Part shown: positions 53,777 to 63,939 of the stretch, piece after piece | How positions within the stretch are numbered: position 1 is the first letter of the stretch | Layout of the letters: the number at the start of each line of letters is the position of its first letter | DNA from: Novosphingobium sp. KA1 | GTDB lineage: Bacteria > Pseudomonadota > Alphaproteobacteria > Sphingomonadales > Sphingomonadaceae | Assembly (NCBI RefSeq): GCF_017309955.1 | Contig: NZ_CP021248.1 | Span: 1,709,001 to 1,773,000, forward strand | Length of the DNA stretch: 64,000 nt | Direction of reading: 5' to 3' | The notes under the pieces: model-generated | The model's database searches: none | What the model was told of the DNA's origin: nothing | What the model saw: the letters and a program-made list of their open reading frames with translations, nothing else | Translations under genes and position numbers: made by a program

Positions 53777-54406
53777 TCAGACCGGCGCCGACTGCTTTCC
53801 GGCGCGGGCCAGCAGCCCGTCGATGCCGGGGCCTATGGCAACTTCCTCGATCTCCAGAAGGTCATCGGCAAATCCGGCGGACAGGAACGCGGTTCGCAGG
53901 CTCCCGGCGTCATAGAGGCGGTGCAGACCCTCCCGCGCAAACGCCCAGCCTTCCATGGTGCGGCGCGCGGTCACATAGGCGACCATCCTGCCACCACCGC
54001 GCAGCAGGCGATGCATCGCCCGCAGCATGCCCTGTCCATCGTCATCGAAATAGAGGACATTGAGGGCGAGCACGCCATCCAGACTTGCCGAGGGCAGCGG
54101 CAGGTCAGCCAGCGATGCGGTCAGATAGCCGGCCCGCGCGCCCAGACGGCGCCGGGCGGCGGCAATCATCGTCGGCGAGAGGTCGGCGCCGATCAGCCGG
54201 CAATCCGCGCGGTCAAGCATGTGCGCCATCGCCGCCCCGGTGCCGCAGCCTGCGTCGAGGATGGTTTCCCCTGCGGCCGGAGCCAGCAGGTCCACCGCCC
54301 GTTGCATCGGCTTGCGATTGGCAATGTCCATGGCCCGCCCGAGCCAGCGACCGTATCGGCCGCGCGGATGGGCCAGTTGACCGGCAAGGGCGCGCGCCAG
54401 GCTCAT
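53777..54406 (-). CDS. Class I SAM-dependent methyltransferase
   Basis: The 209-aa protein has the SAM-binding motif I ILDAGCGTGAAMAHML, followed by LIGADLSPTMIAAARRR and LPSASLDGVLALNVLYF (motif post-I and IV). ATG 54406 is chosen; a GTG two codons earlier is equally possible. Substrate unknown. The gene follows the TPR-protein gene on the same strand by about 40 bases, so it may belong to the hemolysin/ligase operon, where a methyl transfer to a small product would make sense. Confidence 0.8.
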   Translation of the reverse strand: MSLARALAGQLAHPRGRYGRWLGRAMDIANRKPMQRAVDLLAPAAGETILDAGCGTGAAMAHMLDRADCRLIGADLSPTMIAAARRRLGARAGYLTASLADLPLPSASLDGVLALNVLYFDDDGQGMLRAMHRLLRGGGRMVAYVTARRTMEGWAFAREGLHRLYDAGSLRTAFLSAGFADDLLEIEEVAIGPGIDGLLARAGKQSAPV

Positions 54407-54446
54407 GGCCACAGGCGGCCGGGTTCACGGCGCAAGCTCGCGCGCA

Positions 54447-55091
54447 TCACGCGGCCTTGCCCAGCAGCGCCCGCACCTCGCGCCGCCGCCCGGCGTCCCA
54501 GACCGGACGCGCCGCATCATGGGGCGCCCGCAGGGCCTTCTGCAGATATGCGCGCGCGCCGGCCTTGTCGCCCTGCTTGAGCAGGTAATCGCCGTAGAAA
54601 TAGTTGGAATCGAGCCCATTGGGATCGACCGACAGGGCCTGCTTGAGCAGCCTTGCCGCCTTGTCGTCATCGCCCCAGGCCAGCGGCGAACCCGGCACCT
54701 TGTAGTAAAGCACACCGAGGCTGAGCGCGGCCCCGCCCTGCGCGGCGCGGGGGTCTATCGCATAGGCCCGCGCGATCAGGTCGCGGGCCTGCGTCGCCAG
54801 GCCCAGCTTGTGGAAGAAGTTGGCGCGGTTGGCCTGCTCGCTGGTGATGATGCCCTGCCACAACAGCGGCTCCGCCCGCCCCGGATAACGCGCGACAATC
54901 ACCGCCGCCTGATGCGCCAACTGGTCGAGCGCCTTGGTCTGGGTGCTGGATCCCTGCACTTCGTAAGTGATGTGGGCCCAGCCATCGTTCACCGCCTTGA
55001 CGTCGGAGGCCATGTCGGCGTGGGCGGCGACCGGCATGGCGGCAACCGCGACGGGGGCAAGCAGGAAGCTCAGCAGGGTATGCTTGCGCAT
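54447..55091 (-). CDS. Exported TPR-type repeat protein
   Basis: The 214-aa protein has a cleavable signal (LLSFLLAPVAVAAMPVAAHA) and helical repeats resembling TPRs (ARDLIARAYAIDPRAAQGGA; KAARLLKQALSVDPNGLDSN; GARAYLQKAL). AAGGA precedes the ATG. It is encoded 33 bases after the SDR gene and probably acts in the periplasm as a scaffold. I do not recognise a specific family. Confidence 0.75.
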   Translation of the reverse strand: MRKHTLLSFLLAPVAVAAMPVAAHADMASDVKAVNDGWAHITYEVQGSSTQTKALDQLAHQAAVIVARYPGRAEPLLWQGIITSEQANRANFFHKLGLATQARDLIARAYAIDPRAAQGGAALSLGVLYYKVPGSPLAWGDDDKAARLLKQALSVDPNGLDSNYFYGDYLLKQGDKAGARAYLQKALRAPHDAARPVWDAGRRREVRALLGKAA

Positions 55092-55124
55092 GGTAACGCG
55101 TCCTTTCTGTTCTGGGATTTACAG

Positions 55125-55880
55125 TCAGCCGAATTCGGCCTGTGCCTTGCGGATCTGGGGCGACAGGCCGGCATCGACGAGTTTGGGGGAAATGGCGTTG
55201 AGCGCGGCGTAGACGCGCTCCATCGCGCCGATGCTCACGGTCTCCTTGCGGGCAGCGATAGCCGCGACGATCCGCTGCGCCACCCATTCCGGCGCATCCG
55301 CCTTCATGCCGGCAAGCGTCAGGAAACGGTTCACCTCGCCATTGTTGAAGGCAGTGCGCGCGGCGCGCGGATTGATGTGGGTGACCGCCACGCCGCTGCC
55401 GAGCAGTTCGCGCCGAACCCCCTGGCTCAGCGCCGCGAGCCCGGCCTTGCTGCTCGAATAGGCCGCGAACCATGGGTAGGGGATCGCTCCCAGGACCGAG
55501 CCGATGTTGACGATCTGCCCGGATCCGCGCCTGCGCATCGGCGGCGTGACGGCGCGGGCAAGCACCGCCGGCACCAGCAGGTTGACCCGGTAGCACAGCG
55601 CCAAGGCCTCGATCGGCTGGCTTTCGTGCAAACCGAAACGCATGACCCCGGCGATGTTGACCAGGATGTCCGGACAGTCCGCCGCCACTTGCCCGGCCAG
55701 CATGGCGAGCGCGTCCTCGTCGGACAAGTCGGCAACGATCGAGCGGTCGCACGCGGGACACGGCGCCCGGTCGATCCCGGTGACATCCGCCCCCGCCTCG
55801 CGCAGCAGGCGCGTCACCGGCATGCCGATGCCCCCCGCCGCACCGGTGACGAAAACCCGCTTGCCTTCAAGCCGCGACAT
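55125..55880 (-). CDS. Short-chain dehydrogenase/reductase
   Basis: The 251-aa SDR has the NAD(P) motif VTGAAGGIGMPVTRLL, Asp in IVADLSDEDAL, NIAG and the catalytic Ser/YSSSK set (NIGSVLGAIPYPWFAAYSSS followed by K). ATG 55880 is chosen; it overlaps the 3' end of the ligase gene by 14 bases, a sign of translational coupling. An earlier start at 55928 only extends the overlap. In the operon it could reduce or oxidise a carbonyl or hydroxyl of the ligase/diiron product. Confidence 0.9.
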   Translation of the reverse strand: MSRLEGKRVFVTGAAGGIGMPVTRLLREAGADVTGIDRAPCPACDRSIVADLSDEDALAMLAGQVAADCPDILVNIAGVMRFGLHESQPIEALALCYRVNLLVPAVLARAVTPPMRRRGSGQIVNIGSVLGAIPYPWFAAYSSSKAGLAALSQGVRRELLGSGVAVTHINPRAARTAFNNGEVNRFLTLAGMKADAPEWVAQRIVAAIAARKETVSIGAMERVYAALNAISPKLVDAGLSPQIRKAQAEFG

Positions 55881-57900
55881 GATCGTCCTCCAGTGCGATC
55901 GACGCGAAGACCGCGCCGAACAGGCCAAACATCTCGCGCGCCATCGTCAGGAGCGCCTCGCGGTCTTCCGGCCGCTCGAGACCGTTCACCAGGCGGGCGA
56001 AAAAGGTCATGTGCTCCTGGTCGAGCGCGCCGTGCGAGGTAAGGTAGGTGAAGGCCTCGGGCGGCAATCCGAGATTGGCGGCCACCGCGCTCGCCCCGCG
56101 CTGGGCAAGCGCCACGCTCACGCTTTCGAGCACGTAGACCATGCCGAAGAAACTCACCGGATTGCCCCTGGCAATGCGCGCATAGGCATGATCGACCATG
56201 GCCGCGGTCGCCGGGTGGGGCCGGCTCGCCCGCGCCGCGTCGGCATCGCCGCCCGCTGCGGCAATGTCGGCCAGGATCCATTCCTCGTGCCCGGTTTCCT
56301 CCTCGATATAGTCGTCGAGCGCCCGGACAAGACGCGGCCGGTCCAGCAGACCCGCGCGGGCCTCGCGCATCAGCGGCACGGTGTGCCGCACATGGTGATA
56401 GGCCTGCCTGAGGTAATCGACATAGGCGCGGCGCGAGATCGTGCCCGCCAGGCCCGCGCGCACTTGCGCAATGGCGAGGAACGTGAGGCGATCACGCCAG
56501 GTCGCAGCCTCCAGCACGTCGAAAAAGTCGGGCGTTCCCTCCAGCCAGACGTCGGCAATCGCCTTGCGCCGAAGGCGGCCGTTACCCGTGAGAAGCCCGC
56601 CCGCTGGCGTGAAGGGCGCCACCTCCTGCCAGGCGGCGATGCGGGCATAGTCCGGCAGGGCGGCATTGGCGGCGGCCACTGCGGCGGAAAGATCGGCGCC
56701 GGGATGCGCGGCGACCAGCAGGGCTTCGGGCCGGGGCTTGCCATCGCCATGAACCATTGCCTGCGCCACGCCGGGCTGCGCCAGCAGCACCGTTTCCAGC
56801 CATTCGAGCGAGATGTTGCGCCCGAAGCTGGTGATGATCAGCGCCGACTTGCGCCCCTCGACCCAGAGTCGCCCCTGTTCGTCGATCCGGCCGATGTCCC
56901 CTGTGGCCAGCGGCCCGGGAGCGCGCGGCTCGCCGATGGTGCCGAGGAACATCTCCCCTTCCAGCAGGATCTCGCCGTCAGGCGCGATGCGCGCGCGCAT
57001 ATGACCGAGCGGGCGGCCGACCGAACCCGGCGCATCGTTGTCCTCGGCCTCAAGCGCGACCACCGAGGCACATTCGGTCAGGCCGTAGCCCTGTCGTACC
57101 GGCAATCCCAGCGCGCGGGCGCGGCCGAGCAGGTCGGCAGACACCCGCGCGCCTCCCACCGCCACCAGCGTCAGATCCGGCAGGCGCTGCCCGCTCGCCT
57201 CCAGCACGGCGACCAGACCGGCAAGATATTCGGGCACCAGGATCAGCGACGAGATCCGCCAGTGCGCCAGCCTTTCGGCCATCCGCGCAAAGTCGGGACG
57301 GAACGGATCGCCAAGGCCGATCTCGGCCTGCGGCGGGCATACGTATGTGCCGCCGGCGATCATCGTCGCAAAAAAGCCCGCGACGGTTTCGAGCAGGATG
57401 CCCGGGGGCAGCAAGGCGCAGTGACGGCCTGCATGGGCCTGCCCCACGGTCTCGACCACCGACGCAGCGACGCCGAGCATGTGCGCGGCCGAAAGACACA
57501 CGCCCTTGGGCGTCCCCGTCGAACCGGACGTGAAGGTGATCCGCGCCGTCCCCGAGGGCAAAGGGGACGGCGCAGGTTGAGGCGAGCCGGCGCTTTCACC
57601 CGGCCCACCGCAAACGGAAAGGGCGTGGTCAGCCTGAGCCTCGGTAAAGAACCGGGGCAGCGACAGGACCGGGATACCGGCTTCGAGCAGCGCCAGTTCG
57701 AGCACCGCCATATCGGCGCCGTGATCGCCCCTGATGACGTAGGCGCGCGCCGGAGGCTCGGCTGCCAGGAGAGCCAGGCGCGCTTCGACCAGACGGACCA
57801 GTTCCGCCCAGCCCAATGCCGGTCCGACACGAGGGTCAATTGCGATCGCTTCGGGCGCGCGGGCAGCGTGGCCGCGCAGGGTTTCCAGCAGGCCGCTCAT
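55867..57900 (-). CDS. Acyl-AMP ligase fused to a heme-oxygenase-like diiron (HDO) domain
   Basis: This 677-aa protein joins two enzymes. Residues 1 to about 460 are an ANL-family adenylating enzyme with the P-loop FTSGSTGTPKG (about 123-133), YGLTEC, TGDIGRIDEQGRLWVEGRKS and LLTGNGRLRR, where Arg stands at the place usually held by the catalytic Lys. Residues about 466-677 match iron-containing redox enzymes of the heme-oxygenase fold (PF14518-like). Candidate metal ligands are His502/503 (QAYHHVRHTVP), Glu535 and His538 (EEETGHEEW), Glu592 (VLESVS), His623, Asp627 and His630 (SHGALDQEH). The two halves probably activate an acid and then oxidise it. Its start overlaps the hemolysin gene (ATGA) and its end overlaps the SDR gene. 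Confidence 0.88.
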   Translation of the reverse strand: MSGLLETLRGHAARAPEAIAIDPRVGPALGWAELVRLVEARLALLAAEPPARAYVIRGDHGADMAVLELALLEAGIPVLSLPRFFTEAQADHALSVCGGPGESAGSPQPAPSPLPSGTARITFTSGSTGTPKGVCLSAAHMLGVAASVVETVGQAHAGRHCALLPPGILLETVAGFFATMIAGGTYVCPPQAEIGLGDPFRPDFARMAERLAHWRISSLILVPEYLAGLVAVLEASGQRLPDLTLVAVGGARVSADLLGRARALGLPVRQGYGLTECASVVALEAEDNDAPGSVGRPLGHMRARIAPDGEILLEGEMFLGTIGEPRAPGPLATGDIGRIDEQGRLWVEGRKSALIITSFGRNISLEWLETVLLAQPGVAQAMVHGDGKPRPEALLVAAHPGADLSAAVAAANAALPDYARIAAWQEVAPFTPAGGLLTGNGRLRRKAIADVWLEGTPDFFDVLEAATWRDRLTFLAIAQVRAGLAGTISRRAYVDYLRQAYHHVRHTVPLMREARAGLLDRPRLVRALDDYIEEETGHEEWILADIAAAGGDADAARASRPHPATAAMVDHAYARIARGNPVSFFGMVYVLESVSVALAQRGASAVAANLGLPPEAFTYLTSHGALDQEHMTFFARLVNGLERPEDREALLTMAREMFGLFGAVFASIALEDDHVAA

Positions 57901-58442
57901 GCCGCCAGGCTCCGCCGGCGGGCCAAAAAGGCCGAGATCGCGCGCTGCCCTTCATCGATGAGCCCCGCGCAGACCCACGGATCGCAATCGTAATAGCGCC
58001 CCCAGGAGGAAGGCTGCTCGGTCCGGCTGGCATCAGCGGGCGCAAGATGCAGCATCGGCACGCCGATCCGGGAAAACATCCGGCGCAGGTCAGCGGTCAA
58101 CGTTGCCACCGCCACCTCGCACTGGCTCCCCAGGTCGTTGGCCGCCGCGCCCCACAGCGCGATCAGCGACGGCGCATCTTCGGCGGCGAGGTTGCCGATT
58201 TCCAGCACCGTCTCGCGGCGCACATCCTGCCCCAGCGCATGCGACAGGATCTGCTCGACCGGCGCGTCGAGATAGCGTTCCAGGAACAGGGGATGTGCCC
58301 CGGCCCGGCGATAGCCGAGCGCCGCCTTGACCACCCCGCCCCGTGATTGCGCCATCATGTTTTCGTAAGCTGGCTGTACGTGTGCCCCGTGGGCTTCCCG
58401 AAACCGGCGTCGGACCAGTTCGGCAGGCGCTGTATTGTGCAT
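57897..58442 (-). CDS. Thermostable hemolysin family protein
   Basis: The 181-aa protein matches the thermostable hemolysin family (delta-VPH type), which has an acetyltransferase-like fold. Recognisable parts are AALGYRRAGAHPLFLERYLD and ETVLEIGNLAAEDAPSLIAL, then MFSRIGVPMLHLAPADASRT and SWGRYYDCDPWVCAG. It is the first gene of the operon and overlaps the ligase gene. Despite the name, the setting with an acyl-AMP ligase suggests it acts as an acyl- or acetyl-transferase in a small-molecule pathway. I infer this from fold and context only. Confidence 0.85.
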   Translation of the reverse strand: MHNTAPAELVRRRFREAHGAHVQPAYENMMAQSRGGVVKAALGYRRAGAHPLFLERYLDAPVEQILSHALGQDVRRETVLEIGNLAAEDAPSLIALWGAAANDLGSQCEVAVATLTADLRRMFSRIGVPMLHLAPADASRTEQPSSWGRYYDCDPWVCAGLIDEGQRAISAFLARRRSLAA

Positions 58443-58673
58443 TGACCGCTCCTCGGCATTCAGGAGTTAGACGCCGGCCTTGCCCGCCTTCCGCAGCCGT
58501 CCAAGGGAATTTTCGTCTCCTCGGATATTTCACCCTCGCGCCGGTAGCGCGGAACCGCGCTGTCTGGATGCCTCCGAGCCTGGTCAAGTGATGACGAAAG
58601 GCTAACGTCGGTCAGGCTCTGAACCGCCCCGGGATTGCCTGAGTCCCGAACTCCCGCAAGGAAAGGTCTACGA
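58443..58673. other. Promoter side of the hemolysin/ligase operon
   Basis: No gene seen. This gap must contain the promoter of the minus-strand operon and borders the insertion-sequence graveyard. Confidence 0.4.
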
Positions 58674-59003
58674 TGAGCTAGACGACGAACAAGGTTACCC
58701 CTGGAGTTCGGCTGCGGGCGATCCGGATGGTTCTGGATCACGAAGGCGATTATCCCTCTCGCCGAGCTGCGATCACATCGGTGGCCAAGAAAATCGGGGG
58801 CTCCGGGCACACGCTGCTGGAATGGGTGAAGAAATCCGAGGTGGACAGCGGCAAGCGCGGAGGCGTGCCGACGGAGACCGCCGCAAAGCTCAACGCCTTG
58901 GAGCGTGAAGTCCGCGAACTACGGCAAGCCAACGAGATCCTGCGCAAGCCTGTCCTGAGCCTGCCGAAGGGGCGTCGGCATATTTTGCCCAGGCCGAACG
59001 AGC
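58674..59003 (+). pseudogene. IS3-family orfA remnant
   Basis: The frame ATG AGC TAG at 58674 has a stop at codon 3, then continues [20 protein letters not shown] and [20 protein letters not shown] to [12 protein letters not shown]. This is the orfA helix-turn-helix and leucine-zipper part of IS3-group transposases. At 58949-58971 an extra 23 bases interrupt it, and the frame resumes shifted (ASAYFAQA). It is inactive. Confidence 0.85.
58949..58971. repeat. REP-like 23-bp insertion
   Basis: The inserted block contains CCTGTCCTGAGCCTGCCGAA, which closely resembles the short repetitive sequences GTCCTGAGCCTGTCGAAGG widespread in proteobacterial genomes. Removing it restores the expected orfA sequence on both sides. 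Confidence 0.7.
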
Positions 59004-59151
59004 CCGCAGCAGGTAAGTCGACACGGTCGACTTGCGCAGCCCAAGCCGCTCCGGACACCTCACGTACCGAAAGCCCACTTTCGTGGGTCAGCCGTAATAT
59101 CGATCTGATGTCCTTCACGTCCACTCGTCTCGGTTGCTTCCGTCTCGGCAT
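59000..59151 (-). pseudogene. IS21-family istA remnant
   Basis: The frame starts [20 protein letters not shown] and continues [13 protein letters not shown]. In the next frame follows [20 protein letters not shown]. Together they make the HTH start of an IstA transposase with one frameshift. The remainder is missing. It differs from the intact IS21 element at 60671-63294. Confidence 0.7.
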
Positions 59152-59225
59152 GGTCCCTCCAAGCTCCGCTTGCGGGGACGTTCATGCCAAACCGGCGCAC
59201 CCAATGACCAATCGCACAAACTGTC

Positions 59226-59455
59226 CGGGACTTTCGAAACACGCACGCTGGCCGAGGCGTTGCGTTATGCGGTCAAGCTGAAGCCAATTGCTCGCTTATA
59301 CCGACGACGGCAGGCTGGAGATAGACAACGATCCGGCGGAGAATGCCCTCTGGGGTATAGCTGTGGGCCGTAAAAACTGGATTTTTGCTGGCGCCGACTG
59401 CTTTGGTGAGAAAGCCTTAATTTACGGCCCCAAAAACCCTGTCGTCATGTCATGA
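59226..59455 (+). pseudogene. IS66-family tnpC fragment
   Basis: The segment encodes, across two frames, LAEALRYAVK and then YTDDGRLEIDNDPAENALWG followed by IAVGRKNWIFAGAD. This is the catalytic Glu region of IS66 transposases. It ends in other sequence with no further domain. Confidence 0.8.
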
Positions 59456-59471
59456 CGCGCAGCGGATAAAA

Positions 59472-59640
59472 CGGCGCAACCCTCACCCGTGAGTGCCTGG
59501 CGATCCATCTCGATAAGGGGATAAAGGCGAGCAGGTGGTGGCCACAATGGATCGCCTAGTGTTCCTGGGCGGCCGCGGACCGGCCAAGATCAAGGTGGAC
59601 AACGTCCTAGGTCGCGAAGCAACGGCGCGATTTGGCCTAC
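59472..59640 (+). pseudogene. IS3-family orfB fragment
   Basis: In two frames the region reads TLTRECLAIHLDKGIK and VVATMDRLVFLGGRGPAKIK with VDN, which corresponds to the DDE domain between the first and second catalytic residues of IS3-group orfB. It is frameshifted and truncated. Confidence 0.65.
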
Positions 59641-59708
59641 AGGTCTCTTCGCGTTGACAACGATCGGCCGGCATGCATTCTGATTACGGCGGTGAGTGCG
59701 CCGCTGCC

Positions 59709-59852
59709 ATGCTTTGGCTTTTGGAGACAGCCAAGATTAACGGAGTCAATCCGCAGGAATGGCTTGCTGATGTGCTCGACCGCATCGACAATGGCCACCC
59801 GATCAACCGGATCGATGAACTGATACCGTGGAACTGTCGCCTGCAGGCGTGA
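59709..59852 (+). pseudogene. IS66-family C-terminal domain fragment
   Basis: MLWLLETAKINGVNPQEWLA, then DVLDRIDNGHPINRIDELIP and WNCRLQA ending at a stop, is the IS66 C-terminal domain. It is separated from the tnpC fragment upstream by IS3 debris, which shows repeated insertion and deletion here. Confidence 0.8.
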
Positions 59853-59871
59853 ACACGCCATTTTTTCGGGT

Positions 59872-60143
59872 TTAGTTCTCGTTGCTCAGGCTGTCCCGAA
59901 TTGCTTTAAGAGCGGCAATGGGCCAACCAATCGCGAACCCAACGATTATCGCAATTGCAGACCATCCGCGCCAGTCGCCATCACCAAAGAAAACGGTAAA
60001 GGCAGCAAGAGCGACGCAAGCGGAAACTGCAATGGAACCCCGCGTAATCCCCAGCGCTCCGAAATACAAACTCTGCTCAATTTTCCTCCAATCCTCAGGA
60101 AAACTGGCATGAGGTGTCAGGTAGGGCAGTGTTCGTAACCCTA
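59872..60143 (-). pseudogene. Small membrane protein gene, 3' part, split by IS630
   Basis: From LGLRTLPYLTPHASFPEDWR the frame runs through two hydrophobic segments (GSIAVSACVALAAFTVFF; WSAIAIIVGFAIGWPIAALK) to a stop at 59872. The ORF as it stands begins inside IS630 (ATG 60171), so its first residues are not original. The missing 5' part continues at 63940 across the element. No known family recognised. Confidence 0.65.
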
Positions 60144-60230
60144 ATACCAAAACCTGTGGAATCTGACTCACGGAGGGTATGCGGCCGGGGCATGACGTGA
60201 TTCACCATCGCAAACGGTTGGAGTTTTGCG

Positions 60231-60670
60231 ATGGCAGCGCCGGTCAGACTTCGAGGTGATTTCAGTTCTGCGCAGGTTCGGGCCTTTGCTCGCCGCGCCA
60301 AGGATGCAGACCAAGTTCGCCGTCTGCTTGCGATTGCGACGATCCTAGACGGCGGCAGCCGAAGCGAGGCCGCCAAGGTCGGCGGGGTCACGCTGCAGAT
60401 TGTCAGGGACTGGGTGCTGCGCTTCAACGCGCATGGCCCTGATGGTCTCGAAACCCGCAGGGCGCCGGGGCCGGATACCATCCTCGACGACTGCCATCGA
60501 CGCGCGCTGGCCGAAACCATCGAAGCGGGCCCTATTCCTGCTGTTCATGGTGTGGTTCGCTGGCGGATCATCGACCTCGTCCAATGGCTATGGGAGGAGT
60601 TCGAAATCTCGATCAGCAAGCAGGCGCTGGGGCATGAACTCCGGACCATGGGCTATCGCAAGCTCTCGGC
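60231..60670 (+). pseudogene. IS630 transposase, N-terminal part
   Basis: The product starts MAAPVRLRGDFSSAQVRAFA and carries the IS630 helix-turn-helix (SEAAKVGGVTLQIVRDWVLR) and the linker to RTMGYRKLSA. The frame is cut at residue 147 by the IS21 insertion. Joined to 63301 it continues seamlessly as SARPRHQGQRPEDIAAF. Confidence 0.9.
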
Positions 60671-60752
60671 TGTAGCGCGACAAACAGGATGAGGATTGCG
60701 CGTCAATCAGGATGAGAATGTGATTGTCGCGGCGCGTCATTCAGTGCCGATT

Positions 60753-63178
<2,426 letters not shown>

Positions 63179-63300
63179 TCAAAAGGCGCCTCCTGCGTTC
63201 CGGTATCGGCTACGGGCTACGCCCTTCGCCAATTCCGGAACGCAGGATTCTCATCTTGTTTGTCGCGCTTTCTCACCCTGAATGTCGCGCGACACTCGGC

Positions 63301-63921
63301 CCGGCCACGCCATCAGGGGCAGCGCCCTGAAGATATTGCCGCTTTTAAAAAGCCTTCCCCGCCCGTCTGGCGCAAATCCGAAGGCGCCTGCCCAAAGGCA
63401 CCCCGATAGAACTGTGGTGGCAAGATGAGGCCCGGATCGGGCAGAAAACGCAGATCACCCGACGCTGGGCCAAGCGTGGCACCAGACCCGTTGCGCCCCG
63501 TGATCTACGCCGGGCTTCGGCCTGGATCTTCAGCGCAATATGTCCTGCTGAAGGGAAAGGTGCGGCGTTGGTCATGCCACGCTGCAACAGCGAGGCCATG
63601 GACATGCATCTGGCAGAAATCAGCAGCCAGGTCGCACCCGGTGCTCACGCCGTGCTCATGCTCGATCAAGCCGGGTGGCACATGTCCGGCAAACTCGACA
63701 TTCCGGCCAATATCACCCTCCTGCCGCTGCCGCCCAAGTGCCCCGAACTCAACCCCGTAGAAAACGTGTGGCAGTTCATGCGCGATAATTGGCTCTCGAA
63801 CCGCATCTTCTCGTCCTACGACAACGTCGTCGATCACTGCTGCCACGCCTGGAACCGCCTCATCGATCAGCCATGGCGCATCATGTCCATCGGGTTACGC
63901 CAATGGGCGCATGGGTCATGA
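63301..63921 (+). pseudogene. IS630 transposase, C-terminal part with -1 frame shift
   Basis: After the IS21 insertion the frame reads ARPRHQGQRPEDIAAFKK, then changes by -1 at TTTTAAAAAG (63343-63352) to FPARLAQIRRRLPKGTPIEL. The DDE residues follow: WWQDEARIG, LMLDQAGWH and LNPVENVW, ending WRIMSIGLRQWAHGS. The shift is either a one-base deletion or a programmed frameshift, which some IS630 elements use. Confidence 0.85.
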
Positions 63922-63939
63922 TCAGAGAGTCTTGGTATA

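Noticed and set aside
55642..57993. Plus-strand frame of 783 codons
   Set aside because: Antisense to the ligase-HDO fusion, whose motifs are unambiguous.
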